The translations under genes were made by a program, and so were the position numbers. A DNA stretch of 64,000 bases from Hormiphora californensis. Taxonomy: Eukaryota > Ctenophora > Tentaculata > Cydippida > Pleurobrachiidae. Location: contig CM035362.1 of NCBI GenBank assembly GCA_020137815.1, forward strand, positions 3,653,976 to 3,717,975, in the 5' to 3' direction. Of the stretch, positions 1 to 27,100 are shown piece by piece; position 1 is the first letter of the stretch, and each line of letters begins with the position of its first letter. The notes under the pieces are model-generated. The model was not told where the DNA came from. It made no database searches and worked only from the letters and a program-made list of their open reading frames with translations.

Positions 1-299
1 TTGAGGGGTAGTAAAAAAAAGGGTTTACGCAAAGTAGAAAAAATGGTGCCCGTCGTATGGAAAATTTTGAAAAGAGACGGAAAAAAGATCTCCGTTTAAA
101 TTTTCCGATAATATAAAGTATTTCCCCCCCGAAAACCCGTTTTTCTTTCGCGAGATTTTTTTTTCCCCTCGTTTTAAAATTTTATTTTTTGTAAAAATGA
201 AAAGGGAACGGGGGTACCCAAGCCAGAGAGAAATTTGGGGAAAGGGGGAAAGGAAACCCCCAAAGCGGGAAAAGCAAGAATAAAACCTGGGGGCAGGAG

Positions 300-560
300 G
301 GGGGTAAAAATTTGGGTTTATTTTTGGACATTTTGAGGGTTTATTGGGCTGGGGAATTGGTTGTTTTAAAAATTTTTTGACGGTATGGGTTTTGAATGGT
401 TAGTATTGGACATTTTGACGGTATTGGGCTGTGAATTGGTTAGCAGGGGGCCCTTTTTTGGCGGAATGGGTTTGTGAAGGGTTTTAGAGGGACTTTTTGA
501 CGGGATGGGGATGTAATTTTGTTAGTATTGGACTTTTTAAACGGGATTAAGGGAACATTT
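300..560. repeat. Degenerate tandem repeat (about 60-bp unit)
   Basis: The core 'attggacattttgacggtat' followed by 'tgggctgtgaattggttag' recurs about four times with substitutions and length changes. It sits in the low-quality stretch, so the true unit and copy number are uncertain. Confidence 0.5.
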
Positions 561-682
561 GCTAGTGTTTTTTACATATAGGAAAATGTTTGAAATTGAA
601 AAAAACATGGATTTTTTTTAGAAATTTTTTTAAAACTTTGTTGTATTACAGGAGAGTTTTTAACACCATACGATAAGCTCAC

Positions 683-752
683 CTTTACGGGGCCTCTTCT
701 GGCTAGTGATGATCTGGTGTAAGTGAAGAAGCTTCTTTGGCACTGATAACAC
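683..752 (-). CDS. Possible single coding exon, unidentified
   Basis: On the minus strand a 70-nt block is bounded by a good acceptor (tctcccag) and donor (gtgagctta). It reads openly as VLSVPKKLLHLHQIITSQKR followed by PRK. This is the only exon-like block I could find in the first 6.8 kb. I recognise no family. No partner exon could be joined to it because surrounding sequence is unreliable. It could equally be chance. Confidence 0.2.
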
Positions 753-2099
753 CTGGGAGAAAAAAAAAAATTTGGGGGGGGGGGGGGGAAAAATAATTTA
801 CACACATTTAGGGAAAAAAAAATGTGGTAAAACTCTAATTTTGAAAAATTATATCAATCATTAGTTGATTTTGCAAAAAACCCCAGTATATTATTGGATC
901 ACCCAAAACTTTAAAAATTTACTGGTTTAAGATAAAATTAATAAAAAGGGGCTAAAACCAAGGCCTCATTATTTTTAGGTCTTTTATAGAAATTTTTTAA
1001 ATTTGCAGGGGGAGCGGGACAAAAAAACTCCCCCGGGTAGAGAAAAAATAGCGTTCTTACCTCAGCCCATACAAGCACAGAAACAAGTGTCACAACAGCC
1101 GCGGGGGGGTTTGGGAAATTTTTCGTTTAAAACCCAAAAATTAGCCGTTGTTTAGCCCCCACAAAGGGCCACGTTTTTCCCGTTTTTGTTGAAATTTGTC
1201 TCGACGGAGAATTGTTGTATCTTTTACACGGGGGGGGGGGGGGGGGGTAATAAATTTCAAACATATGGCAACGAGCAAATTAGTTTTTAAAAATTTAATT
1301 TTCCCAATATGGGGTTTGCAATTCAAAAAAGAAAGAAACAAATTTGGGCTGGGAAGAGAAAAGAAAAAGAAGAATAGGCTGAAAATTTTCCCGCATAGTG
1401 GGGGATATTTATAGAGGTATGGCGGATGTTCGATCTATTAGCCTGCAAGTGAAATTCTTTAAAAACCCCGCGTTCAGCAAGGGACAATGAAAAAAAAAGT
1501 CCAAATTTAAAAATTTAAACAGTGGAAAATTCCCAAGGGTAACTTCTGGGGAAGCTTAAACCCGGGGATTGGAGGAAACAAAAACCCGGAGACATTACTT
1601 TTCCTCAAGGCAAAAAATTTGACCCACTAACCTAACGGATATTGCGTAATAACTTTAAAAAATTGAATTGAATGAGATTTAAGAAACAGTGTGTTTTTTT
1701 GGGTCGCGGAGATAAAAGGTTGAAAGGACAGGGCCCTGTCCTAAAGTCCTGTACCCCAAGTACGAGGCCGCCCCTTTGGGAAAGAGATACAAATACATTG
1801 TATTTTTTGCCCAATGATTTAAGATAAAATTTTTTTGGGTTGCCTTTTTTTTAAAAGAAAGAAAAGGGGGAGTCAATAAAAAAAAACAGGGCTTTTGGTC
1901 TTGAAATTTTAAAAGTGAGTCAAAAAATTTTAAAAAAAAAACGAAAAAAAAAAACTTTGGCAAAGTTGCAGGTCCCTTTTTAATAAAATTAAAAGGGGGC
2001 CCTGGGGGGAAAATACCGCGTGGGGGGAATACATAATAAATCAATCCCGGTTCCAGAAAGGTACAAAAAATTTCGTTTTGGTAGCGTTGGAAAGAGGAA

Positions 2100-2215
2100 G
2101 TTTAACAGTTTTTCAAATTCCCAACCCGGTTTTCAGGTCTCTATTTTATCAGGAACAGGAGATATAAACCCAAAAACTCCGAAAAATCGGGGTGCGGTAA
2201 AAAAAAAAAAATTTA
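2100..2215. mobile_element. Corrupted copy of the 'aaagtcggatttttt' palindromic element
   Basis: The stretch 'ggtctctattttatcaggaa' followed by 'caggagatata' matches the inner arm of the 225-bp element at 25282-25506 and its relatives at 47279 and 51232, with inserted and altered homopolymers. It shows that the left flank is related to the rest of the window but badly read or heavily decayed. Confidence 0.5.
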
Positions 2216-5200
2216 AATGAAATTTTAAAAAAGGTTTTCCCGGCAAGAATCTGTTACGCCCATTTTTTGAAAAAAAAAACCCATCTATTAAACGGCTATT
2301 GTCGGGCCTCCTTAATTTCCAATTAACTTCTCTCAAAAAAAAAAGCAAGGTAGAAATCGTCATTCAACAACTGGTGAAAAAAATAAGTCAAAAGGGACTT
2401 CAGGGGCCAAAAGTTAAAAGCCCCGGGCCGTTTTTTCCCCCGCAAAGTTATCTTGGGCCCCGGGCCGGGATAAGGCCAAAACCCGCGCGGGGCATTCCCT
2501 CCAGCCCCCTCGTGCGGGGGTTTGCGCGCATGGGGGGGGCGCAGCGCTTTCCCAAAAAAAACCCGAAAGCATTGCATAAAACTTTTTTGTTTTTTTAAAA
2601 ATTGGGACGTTTTTAAAAAGGGCGCGAAAGGGAAATTTCCCCTTTTTTTTGTGCCGGGCCAAATAAGCGGGCCCAAAGTATAAAAATTTTTGCGTCAAAG
2701 GACAAAGTTTTAAATTTTCCCAGTTAAAACCAGGAAACCGAACGGGGAAATTTAAAAATAGTTTTTTTTTAAAAAACGAGAGGAGTTGATTTTAAAAATT
2801 AGAATTTAAAAAAATAAAAGATAATTTTAAAATTTAAAAAAACTTAATTCCAGCACCCCGCCACCCCCATGGGGCCACTAATGCGAGGGGGGTGACAAGA
2901 AAACTTGGGCCCTTTAAGTTTGATTTTGCCCCTACTCCCCCCCTATTCCCCTAAGCGAAAGTTTTTGCGTTTTTTGCCCAGGCTCACAACTTTGGGTTTA
3001 AAGGGGCGGGGGCCCGGGAAAACCCAACTTCTTCATCCCCAACCGCAAAAATTTTTTGGTGGCAAGGAACAATGGACCTCCTAGAAGTGGAATTAGCTTT
3101 ATAACAAAATAGCGGGAAAAACACCATGAAATTTACCCTCAAAACATATGCCTGACTTGTTGAGGAAAGGTTTTCCAAAAAAGCCCAAAACTAAAAACTT
3201 GAAAATTGAAAATTAAAAATTTTCAACAAATACTTTAAACAAATTAAATTTTAGTTTCAGGGCCAAATTTTTGCCTGACCACCCCGGAAGGGGCGATGCC
3301 GGGTATGTAAAAAGAGGGTTAGGAAACAGGGGGAAAAAAAGTGCTTTTCGGGCTTGTGATGAACCCCCAAGTAGTGACGAGGGGTGAAAGGATTGGAAGG
3401 GCCCAAGTCCCACAGCAAAAGGTTTCCAGACCAATCTCAAGGACTTGATGTTTTAGGGGCTTTTTGGAGGGGGGCTGGCTTTTCTTTGGGGGGGGAAAAA
3501 AAGTAAATGATGACGGGAAAGGAAAAACCCCCGGGCCGGGGAAAAAACCCGTCTCAAAATTTTTTGACTGGTTTTAATGGCTTTTTGAAAGTCTATTTCC
3601 CAAAATTTTGGGGGCTTTCGGGGGAAAGAATATGTGATCAAAAAGGGTGAGAAATCCAGGTTCAATTTTGGGAAATTGTGGGGGGGGGGGCCATAATTGC
3701 CCCCCTAATCCAGGGAAACAACCGTGTGCTTTTATTTCCAAAGGGTTTTAAGGGGATTTGCACATGGTGCAAGAAACACCTGGAAAAAGGGTTTTTGGGG
3801 TTTCCAAAAAGGGGGGGGTTTTCAAGCCCTTTCCCCCGGTGAGCAAGTGAGGTTCGGATTTACGCCCTAAAGGAGGGGTTTTGCTTTATGTCAGAGGTTG
3901 GTGACCCCCCAAACCCGAACACCCGCAGAAAACCCCCCCGGTCAGAAAATCAACAGTTTTGGGGGGAGGCTGATGAGGGGGAAAAAGAAAAAACGGGGAT
4001 AAACCCATCCCGGGTGCCAAACCCCTACCTACAAAAAAGGTTTCAAATTTCGGCCCCTTTCGGAACGAAGAAGTGACGGAGGTTTTATGCCAAAAAGGGC
4101 AAAATCCCCCCCAAAGGCCGGAGATACTTTCGCCCAGGGGGCCAAAAAAAAAAAAATACGGCTGTCCGCGGGGGAAAAAAAGTTTTCGATACTCCCCCCA
4201 CCTATTGCCGCTCTTCCCAAATTCAGGCCCCGGGGAAATTTCCCCAAGAAAAGGGCGTCGTTTTCAGAATCCCAAAAACCCCCCACGAGTTTCAGTGGAC
4301 GAGAATCTCAATTTTCAAACGGAACGGAAACCCCGGTCTTTTGGTTTTTCGGAAGGGTGAGACGAACTATGCTAGGGATACGGAGTACCCGATCCCCAAA
4401 AACCGAGTGGGAGCTCCAATGGGCACCCGTGAAAACCCCCACGATTTGAAAGGGGCTTTTTTTGAGAGAGGGTTTGGGAGAAGGGGGTGAGAAAGGAAAA
4501 AAAGAGGGTTTGAAAAAAAGGTTCGAGAGTAAGAGACGATACGCCCGACCTTTAAATCAAAAGGAGAGATCGTTAGGGCTGTTTTCCCACGGGGAAATAT
4601 TTCTGTTAAAGCAAAGGGGTCTAAGTCCGGAAGGGGGATACGTGCTGGAAACCGGGGTTTATTAGGATATATAAGAAATGAGAAAACTCCTTTCAGGCCC
4701 CTTGGGAGTTTCTGAAAAAAATGGTTTTTTAAAGGGGATCACTTTAGATGCCCAGGTTGAGATACCGGGGATATAATGGGTTTTTAAAAGGAAATGACAG
4801 AGGAGTAGGGGTCGGTTTGGGGGCTGGCTCTGATGTTCCCTCGTCGCTGGCTTTTTTCGATTTGTACTTTTTTTGCTAGTGCGTTTTTTTTAAAATATGA
4901 AAGCTTCTGTTGGGGCCCGTTAACCCCATATTTTGCTGCGTTTATCGTTCAGAGTGAGTGTTTTGGAATTTTAGGGGGCAAGAAACCTTTCAGCATTTAT
5001 CGATAAGTTTCAGGAGAGCGGGTTACCAGAAATGGTATTTTCGGGGATTTTAATTCCCCCTCTTTAAGGGTTTAGGGTCACAGTCCCAGTTTATCAGGGC
5101 CCAATACAATGTTGGGATGGCTTTAGGACATAATTTTTTTATCCCCGGGGTTTTTAGGGCCCACCCCGGGGCAAAAATACGTTGGATCTGTGTTCCCAAA

Positions 5201-6859
5201 ACCCCCAAAAACCCCCCGGGCTTTCTTTAGCGTTTTTTCCCTTACAGATGGGGTGTACCCGATTTACTGTGGGTATCAGTCACCTCAAAACCCTTTAACC
5301 CCCCCGGTCCCGTAAGTCTATTTTGCCGGCAAAATGGAAGGTTTTCGGCAAAATGGATTCCATTCAGCGGACTTTTTGGGGTATTGATGTGACCTTGAAA
5401 CTTTTGGGGTTGGGACAAACTGTTTTTTGAGTGTGAGGATCTGGGGGGATGAGGATGGTCCTGTTTTTGGGAAAATGTTTTGAAAATTTGAGTGTTCAAG
5501 GTGGTTTTGCACTTTTCCCAGTGAAGAAAAAGCGAAAGGGCTTGTAGACAAGGAAAATCAGGCATTTGAATAGAAAGGGGGGTAAACTTGATAAAAGTAA
5601 GGGAAAGGTTTATAAAAAGGGGGAAATTTGGTGAGGGGTTGTTTAATTTGGGGGAAAAAAAAAAAACCCCTTGATATCAAGGGGCCCAAAAAAGTGGAGG
5701 GAAGGGTGTGGGGGCTTCAAGGAAAACCCCAAGTACTTTTTTCCCCCGTTAAAAAAAAATCCAAGGTTTTAAAAACCCCAGTTGCCCCTTTAGCGTGCGG
5801 GGGTTCCTTAAAATGTGGACCCCCCGGGAAGGTAAAAACCCAAAAAAACCCGTTTTTGGGCCCTCTTCAGCAAACCGGCGACGGGGTATTTATCCCTCTG
5901 TGGCAAGGGGGGAAAAATTTTAGGACCTTTGGGGAGATTTCCCGAGACCATTTGGGTTTTTCACGGAATTGGGAAATTTTTCCCCCCGAGTGGGACTAGA
6001 GGAGCTTAAAACCCCTTTTTGGGCCCCACCTCCGGGTTTCATTTCCTTTGTTTCATTTTGAAAAAGATTTTTAAAAGCAGGGGCTTTTCCTATATGGAGT
6101 TATGGGAAAAAGTCATTTGAAGATGGGGTGTTCCCAAAATTTTTTAAAGCAGCATTATAAAACCAAACTTTAAAAAAGGGTCGAAGTTCCCACGGAAAAA
6201 ATTTTCGCCCTGTGTCGATCACCCGTCACCTATCGAAGGGGGGTTTTTAGCGGTGTCAGGGAAAAAAGAAAGTGATTATTGGATGAGAGCAGGTTTCAGA
6301 GGGAAACGCAACCCCGGTTTCGAAAGGGACGTAGTATTTTGTTTCCCCAATGTAAACTTGTTGACACATCCAATGAAAATCTGTGGAGGGTAGAGGGAAA
6401 TTGATGTTCTCTATTTTGACTTTTTTAAAGTTTTTGATTTGGGGGTTCAATGTGGTTTCTAGCTAAGTTTGAAAAGGTACGGGGGTTGGGGGAAAAAAAA
6501 TTTATCAGTGGGAAACAGCGCGTGGATCCCGGGCAGGCAGCAGTGTGTGAGGGGATGGGTTTTGGTCCCAGGGGGGGAGGGGCTCAGCGGGGTGGGAAAG
6601 GGGAGTTTTCCCGGGGCCCTTCCTTCCGATTTTTAAAACTGGACCGGGGAAACGTTCCCGGATGGAAATAGTGTTCCCTTTGGGATGATAAAAAAGGGAA
6701 GAAAACCAAAAGATATTTTGGGTCAGGGGGTTTTACAATCTGATCTTTTGGGAAGGGGACAGAATGGGCCAAGGGTAAAACCTTTGGTGCTACCCCTGAT
6801 CAGAAATTTTAAAAATCCTGAGTTTTCAGACTCTTTAACAAGTCGGCAATCTACAAGGA

Positions 6860-7715
6860 ATTCCCTTTTTCAGTTGACATATGTTCGTATACCACAAATC
6901 TGGAGTACAACTGTTTCCTGAAGCTGATGTCCGTGACTTGGGTGTCCAGATGTCCTCGGATGGTTCTTGGTCTAAGCACATTGCCACCATTGTGAGGAGA
7001 GCCTCTCTCCTATCTGGGTGGATTTTCAGTGTTTTTCGAGATCGTTCACCAGAGGTAATGTTGCAACTCTTCAAATCACTGGTCAGACCAATTTTGGAGT
7101 ATTGTTGTCTGGTCTGGGATCCGTCAAAGTCTGGGGACATCAAGTCAATTGAGAACGTCCAACGGTGTTTTACTAGAAGACTTGATGGAATGCAGAATCT
7201 CGACTATTGGGAGAGATTAAAAGTTCTCAACCTGATGTCTCTTCAACGTAGGAGACAACGTTACATGTTGATACATGTGTGGAAGACGATCCATGGGTTT
7301 GTTCCGAATTCTGCAAATCTTGTGTTCCAACACAGTGCAAGGCTGGGTATGAGGTTAGTCCCACCAGTGTTTCCTTATCGGGCTGAGACCTGGAGAGCGA
7401 ATCAGTACCATTCTTCCTTCGGACCGAGAGCTGCTCACCTGTGGAACAGGTTGCCAGCGGCCGTTAACTCTTGCGGAAGCTTAGGTCAATTCAAATCATC
7501 CCTGGGCAATTACTTGACAGGCTTTTATGACCGTCCCCCTGTCAGAGGCTATCCATCACTTCCCAATGATATTTCCCCTCAATGTGCTGTAAATGTCTGA
7601 GAGTGGCTGAGAGGTGATACGTGTTTAATTTATTTAGGTGGACCCACTAAGGGAAGGCCTGTTGTGTACACTAAAACTTTTATTGTAAACTTGTAAACTT
7701 GTAAACTTGTAAAAA
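6860..7715 (+). mobile_element. 3' end of a CR1/L2-type non-LTR retrotransposon
   Basis: This 5'-truncated element consists of the C-terminal part of a reverse-transcriptase ORF (6881-7600) and a ~110-nt 3' untranslated stretch. It ends in short tandem repeats of 'cttgtaaa' (about 7685-7713), the microsatellite-type tail typical of CR1/L2-like elements instead of poly(A). Truncation at the 5' side is the usual outcome of target-primed reverse transcription. It lies between the low-quality left flank and the 3' end of the IP3-receptor-like gene. Confidence 0.8.
6881..7600 (+). pseudogene. Reverse transcriptase C-terminal fragment (CR1/L2-like)
   Basis: The 239-codon open frame carries the hallmark segment downstream of the RT catalytic motifs in jockey/CR1/L2 elements. 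It has 'DLGVQMSSDGSW' near residue 18, 'VRPILEYCCLVWDP' near residue 66, 'SIENVQRCFTRRL', then 'NLMSLQRRRQRYMLIHVWK'. A C-terminal 'WNRLP...F' block follows, as in many animal elements. The catalytic FADD-type motif and the endonuclease are missing, so it cannot act by itself. The frame has no internal stop, suggesting a fairly recent insertion. It is not a host gene. Confidence 0.85.
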
Positions 7716-7775
7716 ATAATTAAGGCTATCAACAAAAACATGACCACCTCTCAAGAACACACATTTAAAACTGAC

Positions 7776-7781
7776 TTTATT
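7776..7781 (-). terminator. Candidate poly(A) signal of the IP3-receptor-like gene
   Basis: AATAAA on the minus strand, about 240 bp after the stop codon at 8023-8025, is the nearest canonical polyadenylation hexamer in a suitable position. Position is the only support. Confidence 0.4.
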
Positions 7782-8022
7782 TTACAGTACAAAAGTTCGA
7801 TTATTAGTCAAATAAAAATAAACCCCAACAAAAACAAAATTACACAGTCCACACAAAAGTCTTCACACACATTTTACGCTTTACAAAATTAAATTTAAAT
7901 TTATAAGCCCATATAAATTATAAAACACTTAATTTCAACACGGCACTGCTGCCTGACCAAACAACTATTTACATATACTGTTTACAACTATTCAAAGTCC
8001 AGTGCTATAGTATCACATGACA

Positions 8023-23100
<15,078 letters not shown>

Positions 23101-23869
23101 ACTGCTGCAGCCAGAGCTGTTCTTATTATGAGGGGACAAGTTAGGATCTTTCAAATACCCATTGAATTGTGGAACTGTTGTAAGTAGAACTATGTAAGGA
23201 TAGAACTAGCAAGGAAAAGTACAACAAATCAACACCGTATCATTTCAATAAACATCTCAAAGAAAACAAAAGCCTAACGAGAAATAAAGATCCTGGCCTG
23301 AAAAATACCAAGAGGGGCGTGTAAATAATTAAAACAAAGCCGAGTATTGATACAACTATATCGACAAGTTCAATCAATACATTATGATGTGATTACGTTT
23401 ACCATGTTTATCGCTTTATTATCTGCAACCCTTCATTAAGTTGGGTCAGTGCTCCGCAATAAATAGTTTATTAGTTTATGTAATCACAGCAAGTTAATTG
23501 AATTCTCAAACTTCGCCCTTCGATTATCGATTCGAATTTAGAGGAGCTGATCTATGTGCTATACTGCGACCCTAGGCCTAGTTAGACGAAGCTTACATCA
23601 TGTTGTCGATACTAAATTTAGAGTGATATAGTGGGAAGCGAAAGGAAGAGAAAATATATGCTGGATATAAAGTAAGCAACTCACGGTGCCATGGTCAGCT
23701 CCAATAACGTATTAATTTTACAGACACACTGGAGAGGTCAAGGCAATTAAGCATTCCTCACATGCACATGAAGGTCGAAGGTATAATAGAGGGGGGGGGG
23801 GGGGGTAAAACTAAAAAAGGCTAATGGTACCCTGATTTTGGTCGATGGCCTTTTTCATGTTAGCTTTTT

Positions 23870-24440
23870 TATACGGAGATCTGTTAGAGTCTCGCGGCGT
23901 GTTCCGAACCATGTTGTCAGACATTGAAAACAAGATTTTTAAGCTTAACAAGAATTATTGCATTATGTATTCATAATGCGGTGTTTCCCTGCCCTCCGTC
24001 GACAGGATCAGTATCACACTATCAGTATCACAATATCAAGGCTTGGTCACAATGTGAGATGCATGCGTCCTGTATGTATATGCAGTTACACAGCTGTTTT
24101 ACTCTACCCTCACCCCTTCAGCAACAGTGTTGTGAGCGCCGCGCACAGCTTTGAAAAATAAGCGTCCTGACATCATATTTCATCAAAACAGTTATTTGAT
24201 TTTATGAAGGAGCAGTTACTATGCTGCTACCGTGACACACGCGATTTTGACCACGCTCGAGTTACTATTTCAAATCCGAGATTTCTAAACCCTTTATGAT
24301 CTTTTTAGCACACGTGCTAAAACGATCATCCGGGTGGATGCCCTTCGGGCATCCACCCGGGCAGGGAAAAAATCTTGTTTTCAATGTCTGACAACATGGT
24401 TCGGAACACGCCGCGAGACTCTAACAGATCTCCGTATAAT
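23870..24440. mobile_element. Fold-back (inverted-repeat) element, ~570 bp
   Basis: About 70 bp at 23873-23938 (acggagatctgttagagtct...caagattttt) recurs as its exact inverse at 24369-24440. The middle holds a strong hairpin, ccgggtggatgcccttcggg (24331-24350), and a module 'gagatttctaaacccttt...gatctttttagca' that is found inverted at ~55905-55975. No ORF. Confidence 0.75.
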
Positions 24441-24703
24441 CACTCCGCGGCAGGCAATACAGCGAAAGCTGTCTCAACAATTAGCTTTTTTAGCCTTTTT
24501 AGCCCTTTTCAAAAATATAAATTTTCTTAAAATAGGAGTAGAGAAAAATCTAGGGGTTCTAAAGTGTGTAGCGTCCTCGCATTAGTGGGGGTAGGTGCCG
24601 GAATTAAGTCTCTATCTCATCTGGTTAATTATGTAATTGGATAATTAGGTTTGCGCATAACCGTTTTTCACTGGTGCAATTTTGCAGGTAATGACCAAGT
24701 TAT

Positions 24704-24729
24704 GGGGGGGGGGGGGGGGGGGGGGGGGG
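24704..24729. repeat. Poly(G) run of about 26
   Basis: Uninterrupted G on the plus strand. Runs of this length are unreliable in assemblies and are a possible join or collapse point. Confidence 0.8.
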
Positions 24730-25281
24730 TCGTCGTCGGAATTTTAAGCTCTATCTCCAACTACCGCTTTAAACTTAAAGGTGCTCAAAATCGGACGTTT
24801 TACCTTTTTTTGCTCATTTTGACAAATAAAGACCCGTTTAACATCTGGTGCAAATCCTTCCGAAGTAGCATACACACTTGCTTTGGTGTGTTTTACTGTT
24901 TTGTGTAGTTGAGATGTAGTTGGGGGGTTGGGGAAAAGTACCCGTACATCGAGGAAGAACACCTTAGTCACTGACAATATGTGTCCATCTCAGTTCACAC
25001 GTTAAAACAGCTGTTTGTATCCTGCATATACCTGATTATGGCATGGTCTGTGTTATTTTCAGCCCCACATGGCACATCCAGTGATTCACCACTGATTCAC
25101 CGGATGTTCACTGGCAGTGAATATCCGGGTCCCGGGATGTGTGTCAGGTGTCTGTCATGCCCCACGGCCTATCCAGAGTTTTCATGTTACTGTATGTGAC
25201 GCGCGATACCCTCCCAACGCCACTCTTCGCGCGCACGTCGTCACATGTGGGGCCGCTATATCTCCCTGTGGAGCAGGGAGG

Positions 25282-25506
25282 TAAAGTCGGATTTTTTGAA
25301 ACTGTCACCCCCCTGGGTACTTTCAAACTTCGTAAATGACCATAACACCGGTTCCTGACGAGATAGAGACTTGAAATTTGGAGGTTACGAAGATCTTGCT
25401 AAGTTCTTCCGAACCTCCAAATTTCAAGTCTCTATCTTATCAGGAACCGGAGATATGGCAAATTTTGTTATTTCAGGGGGTGACAGTTTCAAAAAATCCG
25501 ACTTTA
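25282..25506. mobile_element. Palindromic 'taaagtcggatttttt' MITE, 225 bp
   Basis: Terminal inverted repeats of about 30 bp (taaagtcggattttttgaaa ctgtcacccc) flank a central inverted repeat (gagacttgaaatttggaggt). Related copies lie at 40699, 47279, 47972 and 51232, plus a corrupted one near 2100. A TA at each end suggests TA-target (Tc1/mariner-type) insertion. Confidence 0.8.
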
Positions 25507-25950
25507 TTATACCAACGATTTTATTTTATATAATTAAAAAATCAGTTTTTGTGAAAACCTTTGTCAAGCCACTAAACACATAACACAATGCAATACTCAC
25601 ATATAACATACGACACTGTACAAATCACCTCACTCTCTTTCCAAAATCCAAGTCTCTCAGTTTCATTATTGACTACTCAACTGGCCAACTGGCCAACTTT
25701 TACTGGCCTAATTTGCAGTTAGAATAGTAGAATCTCTATCTAAATCTCTATCTAAATTTAATCTCTAAAAACAACTACCCAGGCTGGGTATTGAATACTC
25801 AAATACTCAACTTTCTGCACCCGGGTACCCAGCTCTACTAACACTTACTACAATACACAATTCCATCTCAAAATCCCTTTTAAACCCATTTCGCCACTCA
25901 ATAAGTCTTGTCCAATGAATGATAGTTAACGATTTGTTAATTGATTTTAA

Positions 25951-26112
25951 CTAAACATGACGCCTAACTCCAACATATGCCTTTTCGGGGGTATTTCGAA
26001 TGACAGCAGACGCCTCGGAGCTGATACCTTGACCTCGTTGTCCACCACGGATGGGCTTGGCTGTGGGGAGAGAAAATATTTATTAGGAATTTGTTATGTT
26101 GTAATCCTGCTT

Positions 26113-26180
<68 letters not shown>

Positions 26181-27100
26181 ACAAACAGACAACCCCATTG
26201 AGGCCTGCAAGCCCGACTTAGTTCTTGTGGACAAACGGAAAAAAGAGGCACTCCTCATTGATGTTGCCGTACCGAAAGACCGGTTAGTCTCAGACAGGGA
26301 GGTGGAGAAGATCGAGAAGTACCAAGAACTACGGAGAGAGATCACGAGAATTTGGGAGCTCAAAAAGGCCACGGTCATTCCCATCGTGATTGGAGCTCTT
26401 GGCGGAGTTAGCCCCCGACTGGAGAAGTACTTGCAGGCTATAACCCGGCAAATCTACCCCTCACAGCTCCAAAAATCAGTCCTCTTCAACTCGATGAACA
26501 CGCTCCGGAAAGTTCTCGACATGTAATCAACCTCCGGATACCCCCCCCCCCCCCCATTTTGTATTTTCACCCGTTCCTGCTTGTTTTAGGCTGCCTTAGA
26601 TTCCGTTCCAGAAATTTGCTTCTTCGGCTCCTGATAGGTTGAATCTTCTTAGTCTCCGTTGCAGAAGGTTGGGCCTCTTTCCAGATAGTTTAGAAGGTCT
26701 TGTGCTCCGTCACCATGAGCTTTATTCCCCCTTGTTTATTTTTTATCCTTACTTTACCCCATATGTACATTGTTCAACATACCCTTATGTACATTGTTCT
26801 ACCTACCTTTACTCCGCAGGCCCTCCGGGCCCTCAGATCCAACAACAACAGATCCGGGCTCGGGGGATTTAACCCTGCTCTCGCACGGGGCCTCACGGCC
26901 CCGTGTGGGAGTGGTGCGTGTAGTGGACCGAGAGAGAGAGAGAGGGGGGGGGGGGTCGAACAAAGCGGCGTGGGAATGCAAACAGATCTACTGAATCACT
27001 ATTCACTCTGTAATCCTTACCGATATAAGCAGAGGGTTTTTGGTTGGGCGTCTTTTTCAGCCGATTCCAGCTCTTGAACTGCTCCATCTCCTTCTGGTGT
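25951..27100 (-). CDS. KIF5: KIF5 exons 23-24: globular tail
   Basis: Exons 27021-27100 and 25951-26060. They read [17 protein letters not shown] ... [17 protein letters not shown] and end VGVRRHV-stop (25951-25953). The IAKPIR core is the kinesin-1 autoinhibitory motif that folds back on the motor. The ~960-bp intron between them contains the retrotransposon 3' end at 26185-26945 inserted antisense to the gene. Confidence 0.92.

Larger units (their letters stand above)
1..6860. other. Gene-poor, homopolymer-rich region, probably low-quality assembly
   Basis: I see no ORF with recognisable protein character over nearly 7 kb. Runs of G, C, A and T of 5-15 bases occur every few dozen bases, on both strands and in all compositions, unlike the rest of the window. 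Composition and texture change sharply just before 6.86 kb, where a clean reverse-transcriptase frame begins. A recognisable but corrupted copy of a repeat that is clean elsewhere (25282-25506) lies near 2120-2210. Together this suggests uncorrected long-read homopolymer errors rather than biology. The longest frames here (up to 123 codons) are poly-Gly/Pro/Lys/Phe translations of homopolymers and are not called as genes. Confidence 0.7.
23155..25950. other. Intergenic region between the IP3-receptor-like and KIF5 genes
   Basis: No coding exon was seen. It holds a fold-back element (23870-24440), long G runs (23792-23805 and 24704-24729), a 225-bp palindromic element (25282-25506) and otherwise AT-rich unique sequence. 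Both the promoter of the IP3-receptor-like gene and the 3' end of KIF5 must lie here. I found no diagnostic promoter motif. Confidence 0.6.

Noticed and set aside
572-5999. Frames of 60-123 codons in the first 6 kb
   Set aside because: Low-complexity Lys/Gly/Pro/Phe translations of homopolymers with no family resemblance; sequence quality is suspect.
26227-26526. Clean 99-codon ORF as a host gene
   Set aside because: Matches the C-terminal region of retrotransposon polyproteins, is followed by a repeated 3' UTR and lies antisense in a KIF5 intron.
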